Shown here: one piece after another, positions 1-11,352 of the stretch
How the letters are laid out: each line of letters begins with the position of its first letter
Numbering within the stretch: the stretch's first letter is position 1
Origin: Stenogyne calaminthoides
Taxonomy: Eukaryota; Streptophyta; Magnoliopsida; Lamiales; Lamiaceae
Assembly: GCA_037126765.1 (NCBI GenBank)
Contig: JBBCBC010000031.1
Location: 8,131,638 to 8,195,637 of the forward strand
Reading direction: 5' to 3'
DNA: 64,000 nucleotides
Made by a program: the position numbers and the translations under genes
The notes under the pieces: model-generated
Databases searched by the model: none
Told to the model about the DNA's origin: nothing
What the model saw: only the letters and a program-made list of their open reading frames with translations

Positions 1-594
1 CATTTCGCCAGACGAATTGCAGACTAAAAATCGCCGCCACTCAGTTCATTCGCATTACTCGGTCGCGCAAACGGCGGCGGTTATCGGAAAGTTGACCCGA
101 TTGGAAGCAGAAGATCGGAGAGCTGAAAAATCGATTTTACCCTCGGAGGTTGTAGGCAATCAGTAATATTTGGTGTTCATAGGGAGGGATTGTTAAGGGG
201 ATAGGGAAGATGGGAACGGCGTCGTCTGGTGCTAGGTGAGAGTCGTTGAATACGACGACGTTAGCCTATGAGGATGCTGCTAATTTGACAAAAGAGACCT
301 GCCCTTGGTTTTGGGGTTTAGTTTAGATAAGGCCTTTTGCAGATAACTTGTTTTGAGGTTTTGTTTTTTGGAGAAAATGACAATAGTGTCCCTACAAGTT
401 ATCTTCACTACACACATGTTTAGAGATGTTAAAAATATCATAGTGCTTGATTTTATTTTATTTTTAAAATAGGATAAAAATTATTTTTTCCACATCCAGT
501 TCATTTTGATATCATGTGAATGATGCATCTAATGCACGTGAGGCACTTTTTTTTTTTATTAGCCTAAAGATAGTTGTTAAAATCATAGCTGGGT
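1..594. other. Left-edge non-coding stretch, possible 5' leader of a minus-strand gene
   Basis: No convincing coding region is seen. The first 170 bases are clearly richer in G and C than what follows. Bases 1-3 read CAT, giving the minus-strand context GGCGAAATG, so this could be the 5' UTR and start codon of a gene running off the left edge. That is inference only, because the gene body is outside the window. From about 350 onward the sequence is ordinary AT-rich intergenic DNA. Confidence 0.2.
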
Positions 595-1120
595 TGGTAT
601 GTACAAAGATTTACAAAGTTTCTATAACAGGGTTAATGCTAGTAGAGGGTTCTCCAATCAAGACACTAAAGAAGAATTACAATGAACAAATTTTTTCCCC
701 AAACACCAACTCCAAAGACGTTCTTTAACTTCCTCCAAAATTTTAGACGGATCAAATTCCCGACTATAAAAAATTAGCTTATTACTCGCCTTCTAAATGT
801 CCAAATAATACATTACCACAAACAAATAGCAAATCTAGAGCCTTTTTTACTGCTAACGATGCCCCAAAAAGAGATGAAGTGTTCTCTTACCCGACCATGA
901 GGTGTGAATGAAATTTCGAGCCACGAGTAGCATCCAGATCCTGAGCAATGTAGAAAAAGGTGATCCGCTATTTCCTCTGGAATGCCACAGAAGGCGCACC
1001 TATTGTCGTCTTGTGTAATAGTTCTTCGTTTCTCCAGATTTTTTCTCATTAGCAACCCGTCCCAGAGAGTTCGTCACGCAATTGTTGCAACCTTGGGGGG
1101 CGCGATGTTGCTGCAACATG
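595..1120 (-). pseudogene. LINE (non-LTR retrotransposon) 3'-end fragment, RT zinc-binding domain
   Basis: The longest open piece is 813-1055 on the minus strand and contains CAFCGIPEEIADHLFLHC. This is the Cys/His pattern of the zinc-binding domain (zf-RVT) found C-terminal to plant LINE reverse transcriptases. Just upstream (1056-1115) the same frame reads a degenerate APPKVATIA-stop-RTLWDGLL, matching the usual APPKV..F.W.L..D.L lead-in with the Trp codon turned into a stop. Downstream, after a frameshift, residues such as KASNKLIFYS and EEVKERLWSW resemble the end of such ORFs. Only the 3' end of the LINE is present, as expected of a 5'-truncated or decayed copy. It has no link to neighbouring elements. 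Confidence 0.7.
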
Positions 1121-1779
1121 AGGCACTCTTTTACTGTTTACTGTTTAACCTGTATGACTGAATATTATGGGGTATAGTCAATTTGTCAGCCCATTTTAAT
1201 ATCCCCCACATACTAATAAAAAGTTTTTTTTTTTTTTTGGTGTGTCATCTCGTAGATAATTTAAATGTAGTCTTGAGGTTAATTTGGATGAGATGTCACA
1301 TTTTATTATATTAATGTATTATTTTCAATTGATTTGTAGTTGATATTTGACATCCATATGACATTTTAATATATGGTTTACTAATTTTTATTTTTTTTTG
1401 TAATAACTAAAGTTTAAACCTTCCACCTCTTAAATACATTTATATTACTTTCCAACTAAGCCAATCTATAATTTTTTAAAATATATTGAATTATTTTTAT
1501 ATTGAGCACTAATTTCGTTGTATTGATCTTTATTTTATATCTAACATTTTAGCATACATCGATTTCTAAACATCCCTTAAGCACATTAATATAGAATTTC
1601 TACTGTTTATGTGTCGTATTATTGTGCATTTCGATGATGCTTCTTCTAATTAAGAAGTGAGAATTATATGAAAGATAACTAATAATTTTGGTTTATAGAT
1701 AATGATGACACATCACAAATATAATTAATTTTAAATTATATAGTTTTTTTATAGTATGTGTGAATATTATAAAATGTGT
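1121..1779. other. AT-rich intergenic DNA
   Basis: The stretch contains a poly-T run near 1227 and otherwise simple AT-rich sequence. I see no gene, no clear element ends and no tandem repeat. Confidence 0.5.
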
Positions 1780-2324
1780 AATTAATATTTATTACTTTAT
1801 ATTTTATTTATTTAATTTTATAATATTTTTAATTTATTTTTCTTTAGTTAATTCTTATTTGACTTAATTTATTTTATCTTAATGTGAACTAATTATTAAT
1901 TTTTTAATGATTAATTTTATTTTATAATTGCTCTTATTTGTATCTTAATATATTTTATGTAATAAAATTATTTTATATTATAATTCATTAACATTTAATT
2001 TTTTTTATTTTTACATATTAATTAATATATTCATATTTTTTAAAAGATGTTTTAATTTTCTCCTTTTAAATTTTTTCTTAATCAATTTATTTTATTTTGA
2101 TTTACAGGTTTCAACTTCATATTAAAGGGATAAATAATATTTGACACAATAATTTTGTTCCAAGGTTTAAACAAGTTTACTAATATATATTTTAAACAAT
2201 TATTAATTAATGTTTAGTAAATTTATGCACATATTTATATTTTTAATTATTAATAAGCATATTATTTATTGGATATATATCATTTTTTAATTAAAGGACT
2301 GATAACACGCTAGCACTAAACTAG
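1780..2324 (+). mobile_element. Helitron 3'-end fragment (copy 1)
   Basis: This AT-rich block is similar over most of its length to two pieces further right (about 36660-36932 and 51703-52054), which together form Helitron copy 2. It ends in CTAAACTAGT with CTAG at 2321-2324. Copy 2 has the same end preceded by a perfect hairpin, whereas here the hairpin (about 2297-2313) has decayed. Shared landmarks include CAGGTTTCAACTTCATATTA near 2105. The 5' end was not identified. No Helitron Rep/helicase coding is visible, so this is a non-autonomous or truncated copy. Confidence 0.55.
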
Positions 2325-2408
2325 TTGTTAATAACTTAATATAGTTATATGATAATTTTACAAGCAATCTTTTTTATTATTGTAAATATTTCAAATGTAA
2401 TGACTAAT

Positions 2409-3892
2409 TGTTGGGATAACATATGCCAGGATCTATCGGGATGACCTCATAAACACAAATTTAAATTAACAATTATTACTAACATGAATTTACCTAAGTG
2501 AATTCAAATAATAATTACACCAACAACGACATGCAAATAAAAATCACGTAAAAGATCCTAGCATGCGGAATTTCTAAGAGTTTAACGTAAACATACTCGT
2601 TGGAGAGACAATCCGAGATGGACAGAATCAAGTAACTGGCTACCAACCAAAAGTCCTTCTCAAGTATTCCCAAGTTCTCGCTCAATAACCCGGTGGAAGG
2701 TTCTCCGATGAACGATTTATAAAACAAAGGAAAATAAAATTGTTGCACCACCTTTGTGGATTTCTAATATTTCCACACAGGGAATTGCACTGGGGATGAA
2801 TAATTCATCCCTTATTTATAAGAGGGGTGTTGGTCGAAATTTTAGGTTTAATTAGGGTTAGGAAAGATCTTTTCTTGATCTCCAAGAAATCTTGAATATA
2901 TCACATATATTCTTCTTTCCATGTGTATTTTTTCCACAAAAATGTCACACCCTTATTTAGCCTTAATTTTCGAAAATATCAAGAAGATTTGCAAGATTGG
3001 ATCTTTCTTGAATTTATGAGATATTCTTGTATTCCAAGAATACATATTTTTCTCCATAAAATATTTCCAAGAAAATCTTTCCAAGAAAATCTTCATTCCC
3101 TTTCTTATACATAATTTTCGAAAAATCCTCATTAAAGAAACCAAGTGGGAGATTTCTTGAATTTGTGAGATAATCTTGTATTCCAATAATACTTATATCA
3201 TTTCCATAAAATCTTTTCAAGAAAATTTCTTCTCCCTCTTTTTCTTTAAAATTTTCGAAAAAAAACAAGAAATATTAGGCAACAATCATTTATTTTATTT
3301 TAAGCACCTTTTATTTATTGGACTATAATTGGACTACTTGAGGGGCCTTTAGGAGAATTAAGATGGACCTTCCAATGGACTTCTGAATTCCAATATTGAA
3401 CCACAATATAATTCAGACCATTAATATTAATTAATAACACTATATAATTAATATTGCACTATCCAATCTTAACCCATATTAGTATATTACGGTAATATGG
3501 CTCCCGGTTATTATTTCTCGTGTTTAAGATTATTTAGTCAATTAATTAATTAAGCCACTGAAAAGCTTTATATTAATTAATATCTTGATCCTTGGAGTAA
3601 GGACAACTCAACTTTATTATCCATACCGGAAAATTAATTCCACTTGCAAGATTTGGTATGATAAAGGTTCTGAGCCCACCAAGGGGACCAATCACGCAAC
3701 ACTTTGCAAGCACACGATTCTCTGTATTAATCTTAGCAACCGTCGTACAATTAATATTATTGCCCAAGATATAGGGTATCGAAGTCTCAATGATTCTCTT
3801 CCCATTTATAAGTCAAAGCAATAATTACTAATCGCACACGGTTCTTATTAAGTGACAGAGATTAAGAAATCAACAACCACTGAGGTCTAACT
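2409..3892 (-). repeat. Element A 3' LTR, truncated
   Basis: It aligns from its first base with the right LTR at 9184. Similarity continues to the shared GAGGTCTAACT at 3882-3892 (equivalent to 10631-10641) and then ends abruptly in pol sequence at 3893. About 382 bp of the LTR are missing. It contains an internal imperfect duplication of a block with TTTATGAGATATTCTTG (near 3013) and TTTGTGAGATAATCTTG (near 3163). Confidence 0.9.
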
Positions 3893-4362
3893 TTTAACAA
3901 TTTCTCGTATAAGATGGTATTTCCTTTCAATGTGTTTGCTGGCCTTGTGAGCTCTCGGTTCCCTTGAATTTGCAACTGCTCCGGCATTATCACAGAAAAC
4001 TGTGATGGTGCTGGGCAAATTCGGAACAACGTCCAAGTCCACTAGAAAGTTCTTGAGCCACACCGCTTCTTTCGCTGCTTCACAAGCAGCTACATATTCG
4101 GCTTCCATGGTAGAATCTGCGATGCATTTCTGTTTAATGCTTCTCCATGTTACAGCTCCTCCCCCAGACAAAACACACTACCCGAGGTAGATTTTCTGGA
4201 ATCTATGTCCGATTGGAAATCTGAGTCCGTGTATCCCACTGGAAATAAACTATCCGACTGGTAAACCAACATTCTATCCCGAGTTCTTTTCAGATACTTT
4301 AGAATGTTCTTTACGGCAGTCCAGTGTTGATTTCCGGGATTACTTTGATATCTTGCCACCAT
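3887..4362 (-). pseudogene. Element A RNase H region
   Basis: Two overlapping minus-strand pieces (4150-4362 and 3887-4171) encode the end of copia pol. The first has VARYQSNPGNQHWTAVKNIL and GYTDSDFQSDIDSRKSTSG. The second has CIADSTMEAEYVAACEAAKE, the RNase H core with its conserved Asp and Glu, followed by TVFCDNAGAVANSREPRAHK. The two pieces are in different frames, so there is at least one frameshift near 4160. The usual C-terminus (DNLADPFTK and beyond, seen in element C) is absent because the deletion joins the frame to LTR sequence at 3892. Confidence 0.85.
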
Positions 4363-4371
4363 GCCAACGGC

Positions 4372-5342
4372 TTAGCAAATATCCAGTCTCGTGCACAACA
4401 TTGCATACATAAGACTCCCTACTGCCGAAGCATAAGGAATGTCTTTCATGTCATCTATCTTCCCTTGTGTCTTGGGACACATGTCTTTCGATAGATGGAT
4501 TCCGTGCCTGAAGGGTATAAAACCTTTCTTGGAATCTTGCATGCTGAATCGCTTCAAAATAGTGTCTATGTATGAAGCTTGCGATAAGCCAATCATTCTT
4601 TTCCTTCGATCTTGAGTGATCTTGATCCCAAGAATATGACCGGCTTCCCCTAAGTCCTTCATATCAAACTATTTTGACAGCCATACCCTTACGTCTGATA
4701 AAACCTTTACATCATTTCCGATGAGCAGAATATCGTCTACGTATAGTACTAAGAATACCAAGGCAGTTCCATCACACTTCTTATACACACAACTTTCAAA
4801 CTCGTTTTGATCAAACCCATAAGACTTGATTACATGATCAAAACATTGGTTCCAAGCCCGAGATGCTTGCTTTAGTCCATAAATGGACTTCCTTAGCTTG
4901 CAACAAGGTGTTCTTGGCCTTTCGTGATGAAACCTTCGAGTTGTTGCATATAGATTTCCTCGTCAAGACTCCCATTAAGGAAAGTTGTCTTGACATCCAT
5001 TTGCCAGATCTCAAAATCTAGATGTGCAGCTATTGCCAAGAGAATACGGATGGACTTAAGAATGGCTACGGGCGAAAAGGTTTCTTCATAATTGATACCC
5101 TCTTTCTGAGTGTATCCCTTTGCCACAAGCCTAGCTTTAAAGGTCTCGATCTTCCGGTCCGGTCCTCTTTTTCTCTTGTAGACCCACTTGCATCCAATGG
5201 GTTTTACCCCACTGGGTGGCTCCACTAGCTCCCACACTTGATTATGATCCATTGAGCCAATCTTCGGCCTCCATCGCAGTTTGCCAGGATTTAGAATCCT
5301 TATCTTGGACCGCCTCCTTGTAGGACCAGGGGCCTGATTCAT
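4372..5342 (-). pseudogene. Element A reverse transcriptase
   Basis: Copia RT in broken frames. Piece 4893-5342 contains CKWVYKRKRGP, ARLVAKGYTQKEGINYEETF and QMDVKTTFLNGSLDEEIYMQ, the start of the RT domain. After a frameshift near 4890 the frame continues through KSIYGLKQASRAWNQCF to the catalytic YVDDILL at about 4722-4745. An in-frame TAG then replaces a Gln codon just before FDMKDLG near 4665. Piece 4372-4662 carries MKDLGEAGHILGIKI and the connection to RNase H. The catalytic Asp pair is preserved but the gene cannot make a full protein. Confidence 0.88.
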
Positions 5343-6390
5343 TATCCACGGGGACCAAATCCGAAGATTCTCCTATCCCCATGAATCTCTCAGGTTGTCG
5401 AACAACCCTCCCACTACGACGAGATTTCGGTTGTGTCGGTGTGATGCTTGGTACATCAACTTGTACAGTTGGTATAGGAGTTTGCACTCTTATTTCATCT
5501 AAGGTAATCTTACTTTTGGGCTTTCTATTGTTCATAAAGTCTTCTTCCAAAAATCTAAAGTGCGTACTTATTACCACCTTTTGATCTTCGGGACCATAGA
5601 ACATACACCCTTTCGTTCCCATGGGGTATCCTATAAACAGTCTTAGTTCCGAACGTGCATCCAACTTACCGGCTTCATTATCTAGCACGTATGCCAGACA
5701 CCCCCAAATTCTGAGATGTCTCAAACTGGGCTTGCACCCAGTCCACAGCTCTTTAGGGGTTTTGGGAACTGATTTGGATGGCACCAAATTTAGAACATAA
5801 GCCGTTGTTTCCAAGGCATAACCCCAAAACGACTTGGGAAGATCTGAATAACTCATCATGGATCTAACCATTTCTAAGAGTGTTCTGTTTCTTCGTTCTA
5901 CAACCCCGTTTTGTTGAGGGGTTCCAGGTGCAGTCAACTAGGAAACAATGCCCTCGTCTGACAGGTAGTTCAAAAACTCATCGTTGAGGTATTCGCCTCC
6001 ACGATCAGATCGTAGAAACTTGATACACTTTTCCATATGATTCTCTACTTCGGCTTTGAACTCTTTGAATTTATCAAAGGTTTTCGATTTGTGTTTCATC
6101 AGGAAAATATACCCGAACCTTGAGTAATCATCAGTGAACGTCATGGAATACTCGTAGTCACCTCTAGCTTTGGTTGACATTGGACCACACACGTTAGTGT
6201 GAACGATTTGCAACACTTCTGTGGCTATATTCCCCTTGGCTCCAAATGCCCTCTTGGTCATTTTACCCTCCAAACATGATTCGCAGGTTGGAAATGGTTC
6301 CATCTGTAGGTCCGACAAATGAACCATCTTTCACCAACCTTTGGATCCTATTTAGATTAATATGACCTAATCTTAGATGCCAAATAATTG
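5242..6390 (-). pseudogene. Element A integrase (GAG-pre-integrase plus DDE core)
   Basis: Reading leftwards there is WHLRLGHIN and CESCLEGK (HHCC zinc region), HTNVCGPM, FTDDYSRFGYIFLMKHKS, RSDRGGEYLNDEF, then QQNGVVERRNRTLLEM. The first catalytic Asp of the DDE triad, normally in HTDVCGP as in elements C and D, is Asn here. The second Asp and the Glu are present. Stops interrupt it: a TAA in place of Glu just upstream of WHLRLGH near 6393, a frameshift near 6330, and a TAG for Gln at 5938-5940. The C-terminal part (to 5242) includes WTGCKPSLRHLRIWG and VVISTHFRFLEEDFMN, typical of copia integrase tails. Confidence 0.88.
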
Positions 6391-6391
6391 T

Positions 6392-7006
6392 TTAGTTCAC
6401 ATTTTCTGAACGTTTTCTCTTATTGCTTGAAACAGTCGATGTGTTAAAAGATGCATTTTGTGAGTGGTGTGCACAGTTAATAGTATAGAGATTGTTCCTT
6501 AAAGTTCCATGACAGATAAACACATTGTTACGAAAAAAAGTAACTTGTTTAGAAAAACGAACAGAATATCCTTCAACAAATAGTTTTGAAACTGAAATAA
6601 GGTTTTTACGAAAAATAGGAACGTAAAGAACATCTCTTAAAACTAAAGTCTTGTCTTCAAAAGACAGGTGCACGCCTCCCACTACTTCAGCTGCTACTCT
6701 CGTAGCATTGCCCAGTGTGATGAGGATCTCACTTCCACTAAGTTGTCGGGTCAATTTGAACCCCTGTAATGTGAAACAAATATGATCAGCGGATCCCGTA
6801 TCCACTACCCACGAGTGGGTAGCATATGCCGCTAAGCAAGTTTCAACAACTAGTGCATGAGAATTACCTTTCTTCTCATTCCTCTTAGGTTTGGGACAGG
6901 CAGACCTCCAATGTCCTTTCTCACCGCAGTTGAAGCACTTCCCCTTTGGTTCCTTCTTGATACCCCCAACATCCCTCATCTTGCTCTTGCCCTTGGCAAC
7001 AGTCAA
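6392..7006 (-). pseudogene. Element A zinc knuckle and aspartic protease
   Basis: An open stretch of 204 codons. Near its start is CFNCGEKGHWRSAC, a CCHC zinc knuckle that binds RNA in the Gag nucleocapsid. It is followed by WVVDTGSADHIC, the retrotransposon aspartic protease active site (DTG), and LRDVLYVPIFRKNLISVSKL, a conserved downstream copia motif. The protease motif is intact here, while elements C and D have lost it. The piece is separated from gag by an in-frame TAG at about 7010-7012 and from integrase by a TAA, so it is part of a dead gag-pol reading frame. Confidence 0.88.
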
Positions 7007-7012
7007 GTTCGA

Positions 7013-7704
7013 CTATTTTTGGCCTTTGACCTTATTCTTCTTCTTGCCCTCCCTTGGCCTAGAAGATGAAGATGGTCCATTTGCCACTAAAGATTGAGTC
7101 TGGTGTCCCATCAACGTCTCTGCCGAGACCAAAGCTTGTAACAAGTCAGCAAGGGAGAACTTCTGATTATTCATCTGATAGTTCAACTGAAAGTGTTCAA
7201 AACTTTTAGGCAGAGAGTGAAACACCAAGTCTATCGAGTCTCAAGATCGTAATCTGCACCCAGAACCTCAAGTTTGTTCAGATGAGCCATCATCTTGAGG
7301 ATATGATCCCTTACGGGTGTGCCCTCCACCATTTTCAACGAGAGCATCTCTCGCAAGGTGATCTGTCGAGCCATGCGGTTCTGATGTTGGAACATCTTCT
7401 TAAGATTTTCCATGATTTCCGCAGCAGTTGTAAATTCTTGGTGTTGGTGTTGCAACACATCTGACATAGATTCCAGAATAGTACACTTTGCCATGTCATT
7501 ACAATGCTCCCAGTCATCATATTTTTTCTTTTCTGCCTTACTTGACTCGCCAGTTGGCTCATCAAGTTTTGGAGTATCAAGGATCCACTTGTGCTTTTGT
7601 GCGATTAGGACAATCATCAGTTTACGTTTCCAATCAATATAATTCTCACCAGATAAATTATGATCTTTAAGTATAGCAAACAGTGGATTAAAAGGTTGCG
7701 ACAT
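7013..7704 (-). pseudogene. Element A gag
   Basis: Starts at ATG 7704 with MSQPFNPLFAILKDHNLSG, followed by YIDWKRKLMIVLIAQKHKWI. This matches the UBN2/retrotran_gag-type capsid domain of Tnt1-like copia elements. A 157-codon frame runs to 7231, where a frameshift around the TAG near 7229 moves into a second frame (7013-7228) carrying HSLPKSFEHFQLNYQMNNQ and a basic tail. It continues in frame, after one TAG, into the zinc knuckle. The start is chosen because the equivalent position in D (62152) and C (46385) also begins with ATG-TCG. Confidence 0.87.
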
Positions 7705-9169
7705 GCTGAACTGAAATAAATAACAATTTGTATAAGTTCAAATTTATCACACAATTCGATCACATTATTCATATCAAAATCTCAAAACAATATGAATATG
7801 CATCAGCCGACATCTCAAAACAGTTTAAATAGGTCACGTTGGGTGATCTGCCTATTTAAACACATTCAAGCAGGTTACAAACAGAAACAGTTACAAACCT
7901 TTAATTCCAAATTAATAGTCGGCTCCCACTTGACCAATATAAAATTGACAGGGACTTCAGAGAAGTATATGCATATCAATTTTATACCTAAGTAATAACC
8001 ATGATAAAATACAAAATTATTACTTCGCTTTGAACGAGCCTCGTTGGGAGGGTCATCGTCGCCACTAATAATAATTCACAATCATCCTTTTGGGAATTTA
8101 TTCATGTGAAAACTATCTTTTGGCCGTTCCGTTGGGGAAATTTCTCCAAAAGAATTCACAAATAAATAAATCATGGAGGTCAATATTGACATATTTTTAT
8201 TATCCAGAATAAAAAATTTGTCAATTAAAACATACTTAGTAATTTTCGAAAGTGAGATTTTCTTTAGACAATTTTAAATCATGCAAACACATTTAACAAA
8301 TAAAATTGCACGAATTTAAAACAAGCATCAAGATAAAATAAATCAAGTTGGGCACATATATTCAAATGTCATGGTTTAAATTCCAAATCTTGATCTTGAG
8401 AAATCGTCTCTTCTTTTGCCTTCATCGTTCATCTCTAAAAGCTCCCACTGAATCCACAACAATTCTTTAAGAATTGTCCTCCATTTCGGGTTTGGACAAC
8501 GTTCGGAAAATGAGTAGCTCACGACCCGGAACGCGAGTCGCGTGCACCTAGGCGCACGCCCCGGTCCGAGTCGGCCATCCCACCCCATCGCCCTCGGCCA
8601 AGACGCACGTGGCGTCGCTCGGCCGACGCTAGCGGCGTCGAGGTCTCGCCCGTCTCTATCGCCAAAGACGGTTTACTTTGGCGCCATGCTCATGCCTGCT
8701 GCCGCCCTAGTGCCTTCGCGCGCTTTAGCGTTCACCATGCCCCCGTCCGCGATCGCCCGGGTGGTGCTTGTAGATGTCGCTAAGCGTTCCGCCTAGCCGG
8801 CGTGCGGTTCGTCTTGGCTTACAGACGTCAAGCACTTTCGGACGTCCGTCTTTAATTCATCGTCTCCGTCTTCATTCGCGATCCGGTTACAATTTATTTA
8901 CGCAAAATAAATAAACTTAGATCTAAACTAGTCTATTACATTGAACAAATCAAATAAATTCTAATCTACTCGTGGATTTTCTCACGAGGCAAAACGAATT
9001 CGAACGAATCGAATTAAAATCAATAATTTATTTGCATGTAAATAAGCACATTAAAATACCGTGACAATTGGATACCTACAAAACAGATCTAACAGTTATA
9101 CTATTCGATTTCAAATTTTAATGAACAACAATTTAAATTATAGTTTAAAAGATCAGAGCCTGAACCAGG
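7705..9169 (-). other. Element A untranslated leader with GC-rich island
   Basis: Leader RNA region between the PBS and gag. Most of it is AT-rich, but about 8515-8880 is strongly GC-rich with many CG dinucleotides. It is bounded by sequence that is conserved in elements C and D (GATCCGGTTACAATTTATTT near 8880 on the right). Short open frames there on both strands look incidental. Confidence 0.7.
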
Positions 9170-9181
9170 GCTCTAATACCA
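9170..9181 (-). promoter_or_regulatory. Element A primer binding site
   Basis: Minus-strand TGGTATTAGAGC lies 2 bp from the 5' LTR. It matches the tRNA-iMet complement TGGTATCAGAGC with one change. Confidence 0.9.
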
Positions 9182-9183
9182 GT

Positions 9184-11023
9184 TGTTGGGATAACATATG
9201 CTAGTATCTATCGGGATGACCTCATAAACACAAATTTAAATTAACAATTATTACTAGCATGAATTTACCTAAGTGAATTCAAATAATAATTACACCAACA
9301 ACGACATGCAAATAAAAATCACGTAAAAGATCCTAAAGATGCGCAGAATTTCTAGGAGTTTACGTAAACGCATTCGTTGGAGAGACAATCCGAGATGGAC
9401 GGGATCAAGTGGCGGCTACCAACCAAAAGTCCTTCTCAAGTATTCCCAAGTCCTCGCTCAATAACCCGGTGGGAGGTTCTCCGATGAACGATTTATAAAA
9501 CAAAGGAAAATAAAATTGTTGCACCACCTTTGTGGATTTCTAATATTTCTAACACATGGAATTGCACTGGGGATGAATAATTCATCCCCTATTTATAAGA
9601 GGGGTGTTGGTCGAAATTTTAGGTTTAATTAGGGTTAGGAAAGATCTTTTCTTGATCTCCAAGAAATCTTGAATATATCCCATATATTCTTCTTTCCATG
9701 TGTATTTTTTCCACAAAAATCTCACACCCTTATTTAGCCTTAATTTTCGAAAATATCAAGAAGATTTGCAAGATTTGATCTTTCTTGAATTTATGAGATA
9801 TTCTTGTATTCCAAGAATACATATCTTTCTCCATAAAATCTTTCCAAGAAAATCTTTCTTCCCTTTCTTATACATAATTTTCAAAAAATCCTCATTAAAG
9901 AAACCAAGTGGGAGATTTCTTGAATTTATGAGATAATCTTGTATTCCAAGAATACTTATATCCTTTCCATAAAATCTTTTCAAGGAAATTTTTTCTCCCT
10001 CTTTTTCATTAAAATTTTCGAAAAAAAATCAAGAAATATTAGGCAACAATCATTTATTTTATTTTAAGCACCTTTTATTTATTGGACTATAATTGGGCTA
10101 CTTGAGGGACCTTTAGAAGAATTAAGATGAACCTTCCAATGGACTTGAATTCCAATATTGAGCCACAATATAATCCAGCTCATTAATATTAATTAATACC
10201 ACTATATAATTAATATTGCACTATCTTAACCCACATTACGGTAATATGGCTCCCGATTATTATTTCTCATGTTTAAGATTATTTAGTCCATTAATTAATT
10301 AAACCACTGAAAAACTTTATATTAATTAATATCTTGATTCTTGGAGTAAGGACAACTCAGTTTTATTATCCATACTGGAAAATTAATTCCACTTGCAAGA
10401 TTTGATATGATAAAGGTTCCGAGCCCACCAAGGGGACCAATCACGCAAGACTTTTCAAGCACACGATACTCTGTATTAATCTTAGCAACCGTCGTACAAT
10501 TAATATTATTGCCCAAGATATAGGGTATCGAAGTCTCAATGATTCTCTTCCCATTTATAAGTCAAAGCAATAATTACTAATCGCACACGGTCCTTATTAA
10601 GTGACAGAGATTAAGAAATCAAGAACCACTGAGGTCTAACTCTTCATCCCATAAGTCAGTGCGAATGAGTTTATCCTCTCTGCAGGTCCGCTTCAGCGCA
10701 TCGAATGCACTAGTGTAATCTATTGGTCAAGACAAGTCAATCTGAGTCTTACACATTAACTTCTACCAATAGACTGTTCGGGTCTATCTAAGTTGTGAAA
10801 CACGCACTAGTTTACAAGGTTTTGTTATCGTGATCTTCTGTGATCTGGTATCACCACGTTAACTACAATGTAACATGTGTTATTATATGAACGGTTTGCA
10901 ATAAATATATATAACATTCAATCATATTTAAAGCAACAATGATAAATAATTTATTTCAGTAAATAAGTGTTTAATACATAGGTTATACAAAGTAAAAACA
11001 TACTTTCACGTATAACCCCAACA
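9184..11023 (-). repeat. Element A 5' LTR (complete)
   Basis: An 1840-bp LTR starting TGTTGGG and ending CCAACA as read on the plus strand. A minus-strand TATA box (TATAAAT, at 9591-9597) sits where transcription of the minus-oriented element would begin. By eye it differs from the left LTR at roughly 5% of sites over the first 240 bases. Confidence 0.92.
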
Positions 11024-11028
11024 CTAAT

Positions 11029-11344
11029 GAGTTAGAAGAAATTATTTTGTATCAAATAGAGATATAAATGCAGAGTTATAGTGATATTTAATTAAGTAAT
11101 ACCTATTGATATTAAGAATAATACCTTTACATAGTTTACATAACTGGTATTTAGAGTAATACCTTTACATAATTTACTTAATACCTATTGATATTAAGAG
11201 TGATACCTTTACATAGTTTACGTAATACCTCTTGATATTAAGAATAATACCTTTCGTATTACGTAATACTTATAGATATCAAGAATAATGTATTTACGTA
11301 TTTTAAGTAATACCTATTAATATCAAAAGCAATATCTTTACGTA
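11029..11344. repeat. Minisatellite with ~44-bp unit, left part
   Basis: Imperfect tandem copies of a unit containing TAATACCTATTGATATTAAG and AGTAATACCTTTACGTAGTT. The array is interrupted by the MITE at 11353 and resumes at 12265. Confidence 0.8.
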
Positions 11345-11352
11345 GTTTTAGT

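Larger units (their letters stand above)
2409..11023 (-). mobile_element. Ty1/copia LTR retrotransposon, element A
   Basis: The element is bounded by TGTTGGG at 2409 and CCCCAACA ending at 11023, and flanked by the 5-bp duplication CTAAT (2404-2408 and 11024-11028). It is oriented on the minus strand, so the right LTR (9184-11023) is the 5' LTR. The order read leftwards is PBS, leader, gag, zinc knuckle, protease, integrase, RT and RNase H, which is the copia order. The long LTRs of about 1.84 kb and the gag type suggest the Tork/Angela side of copia (inference). The left LTR stops at about 3892 and is joined directly to the RNase H end. A deletion after insertion therefore removed about 380 bp of LTR, the polypurine tract and the pol terminus while leaving the target duplication intact. 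Several stops and frameshifts make the element non-autonomous. Confidence 0.93.

Noticed and set aside
2923..3268. Overlapping ORFs within the LTRs (also 9700-9983, 55280-55495)
   Set aside because: They lie in the internally duplicated, AT-rich part of the LTRs and change between copies.
8376..8796. Ala/Arg-rich ORFs on both strands in the leader of element A
   Set aside because: They follow from high GC content in the leader island. They are not conserved in C or D and match no family I recognise.
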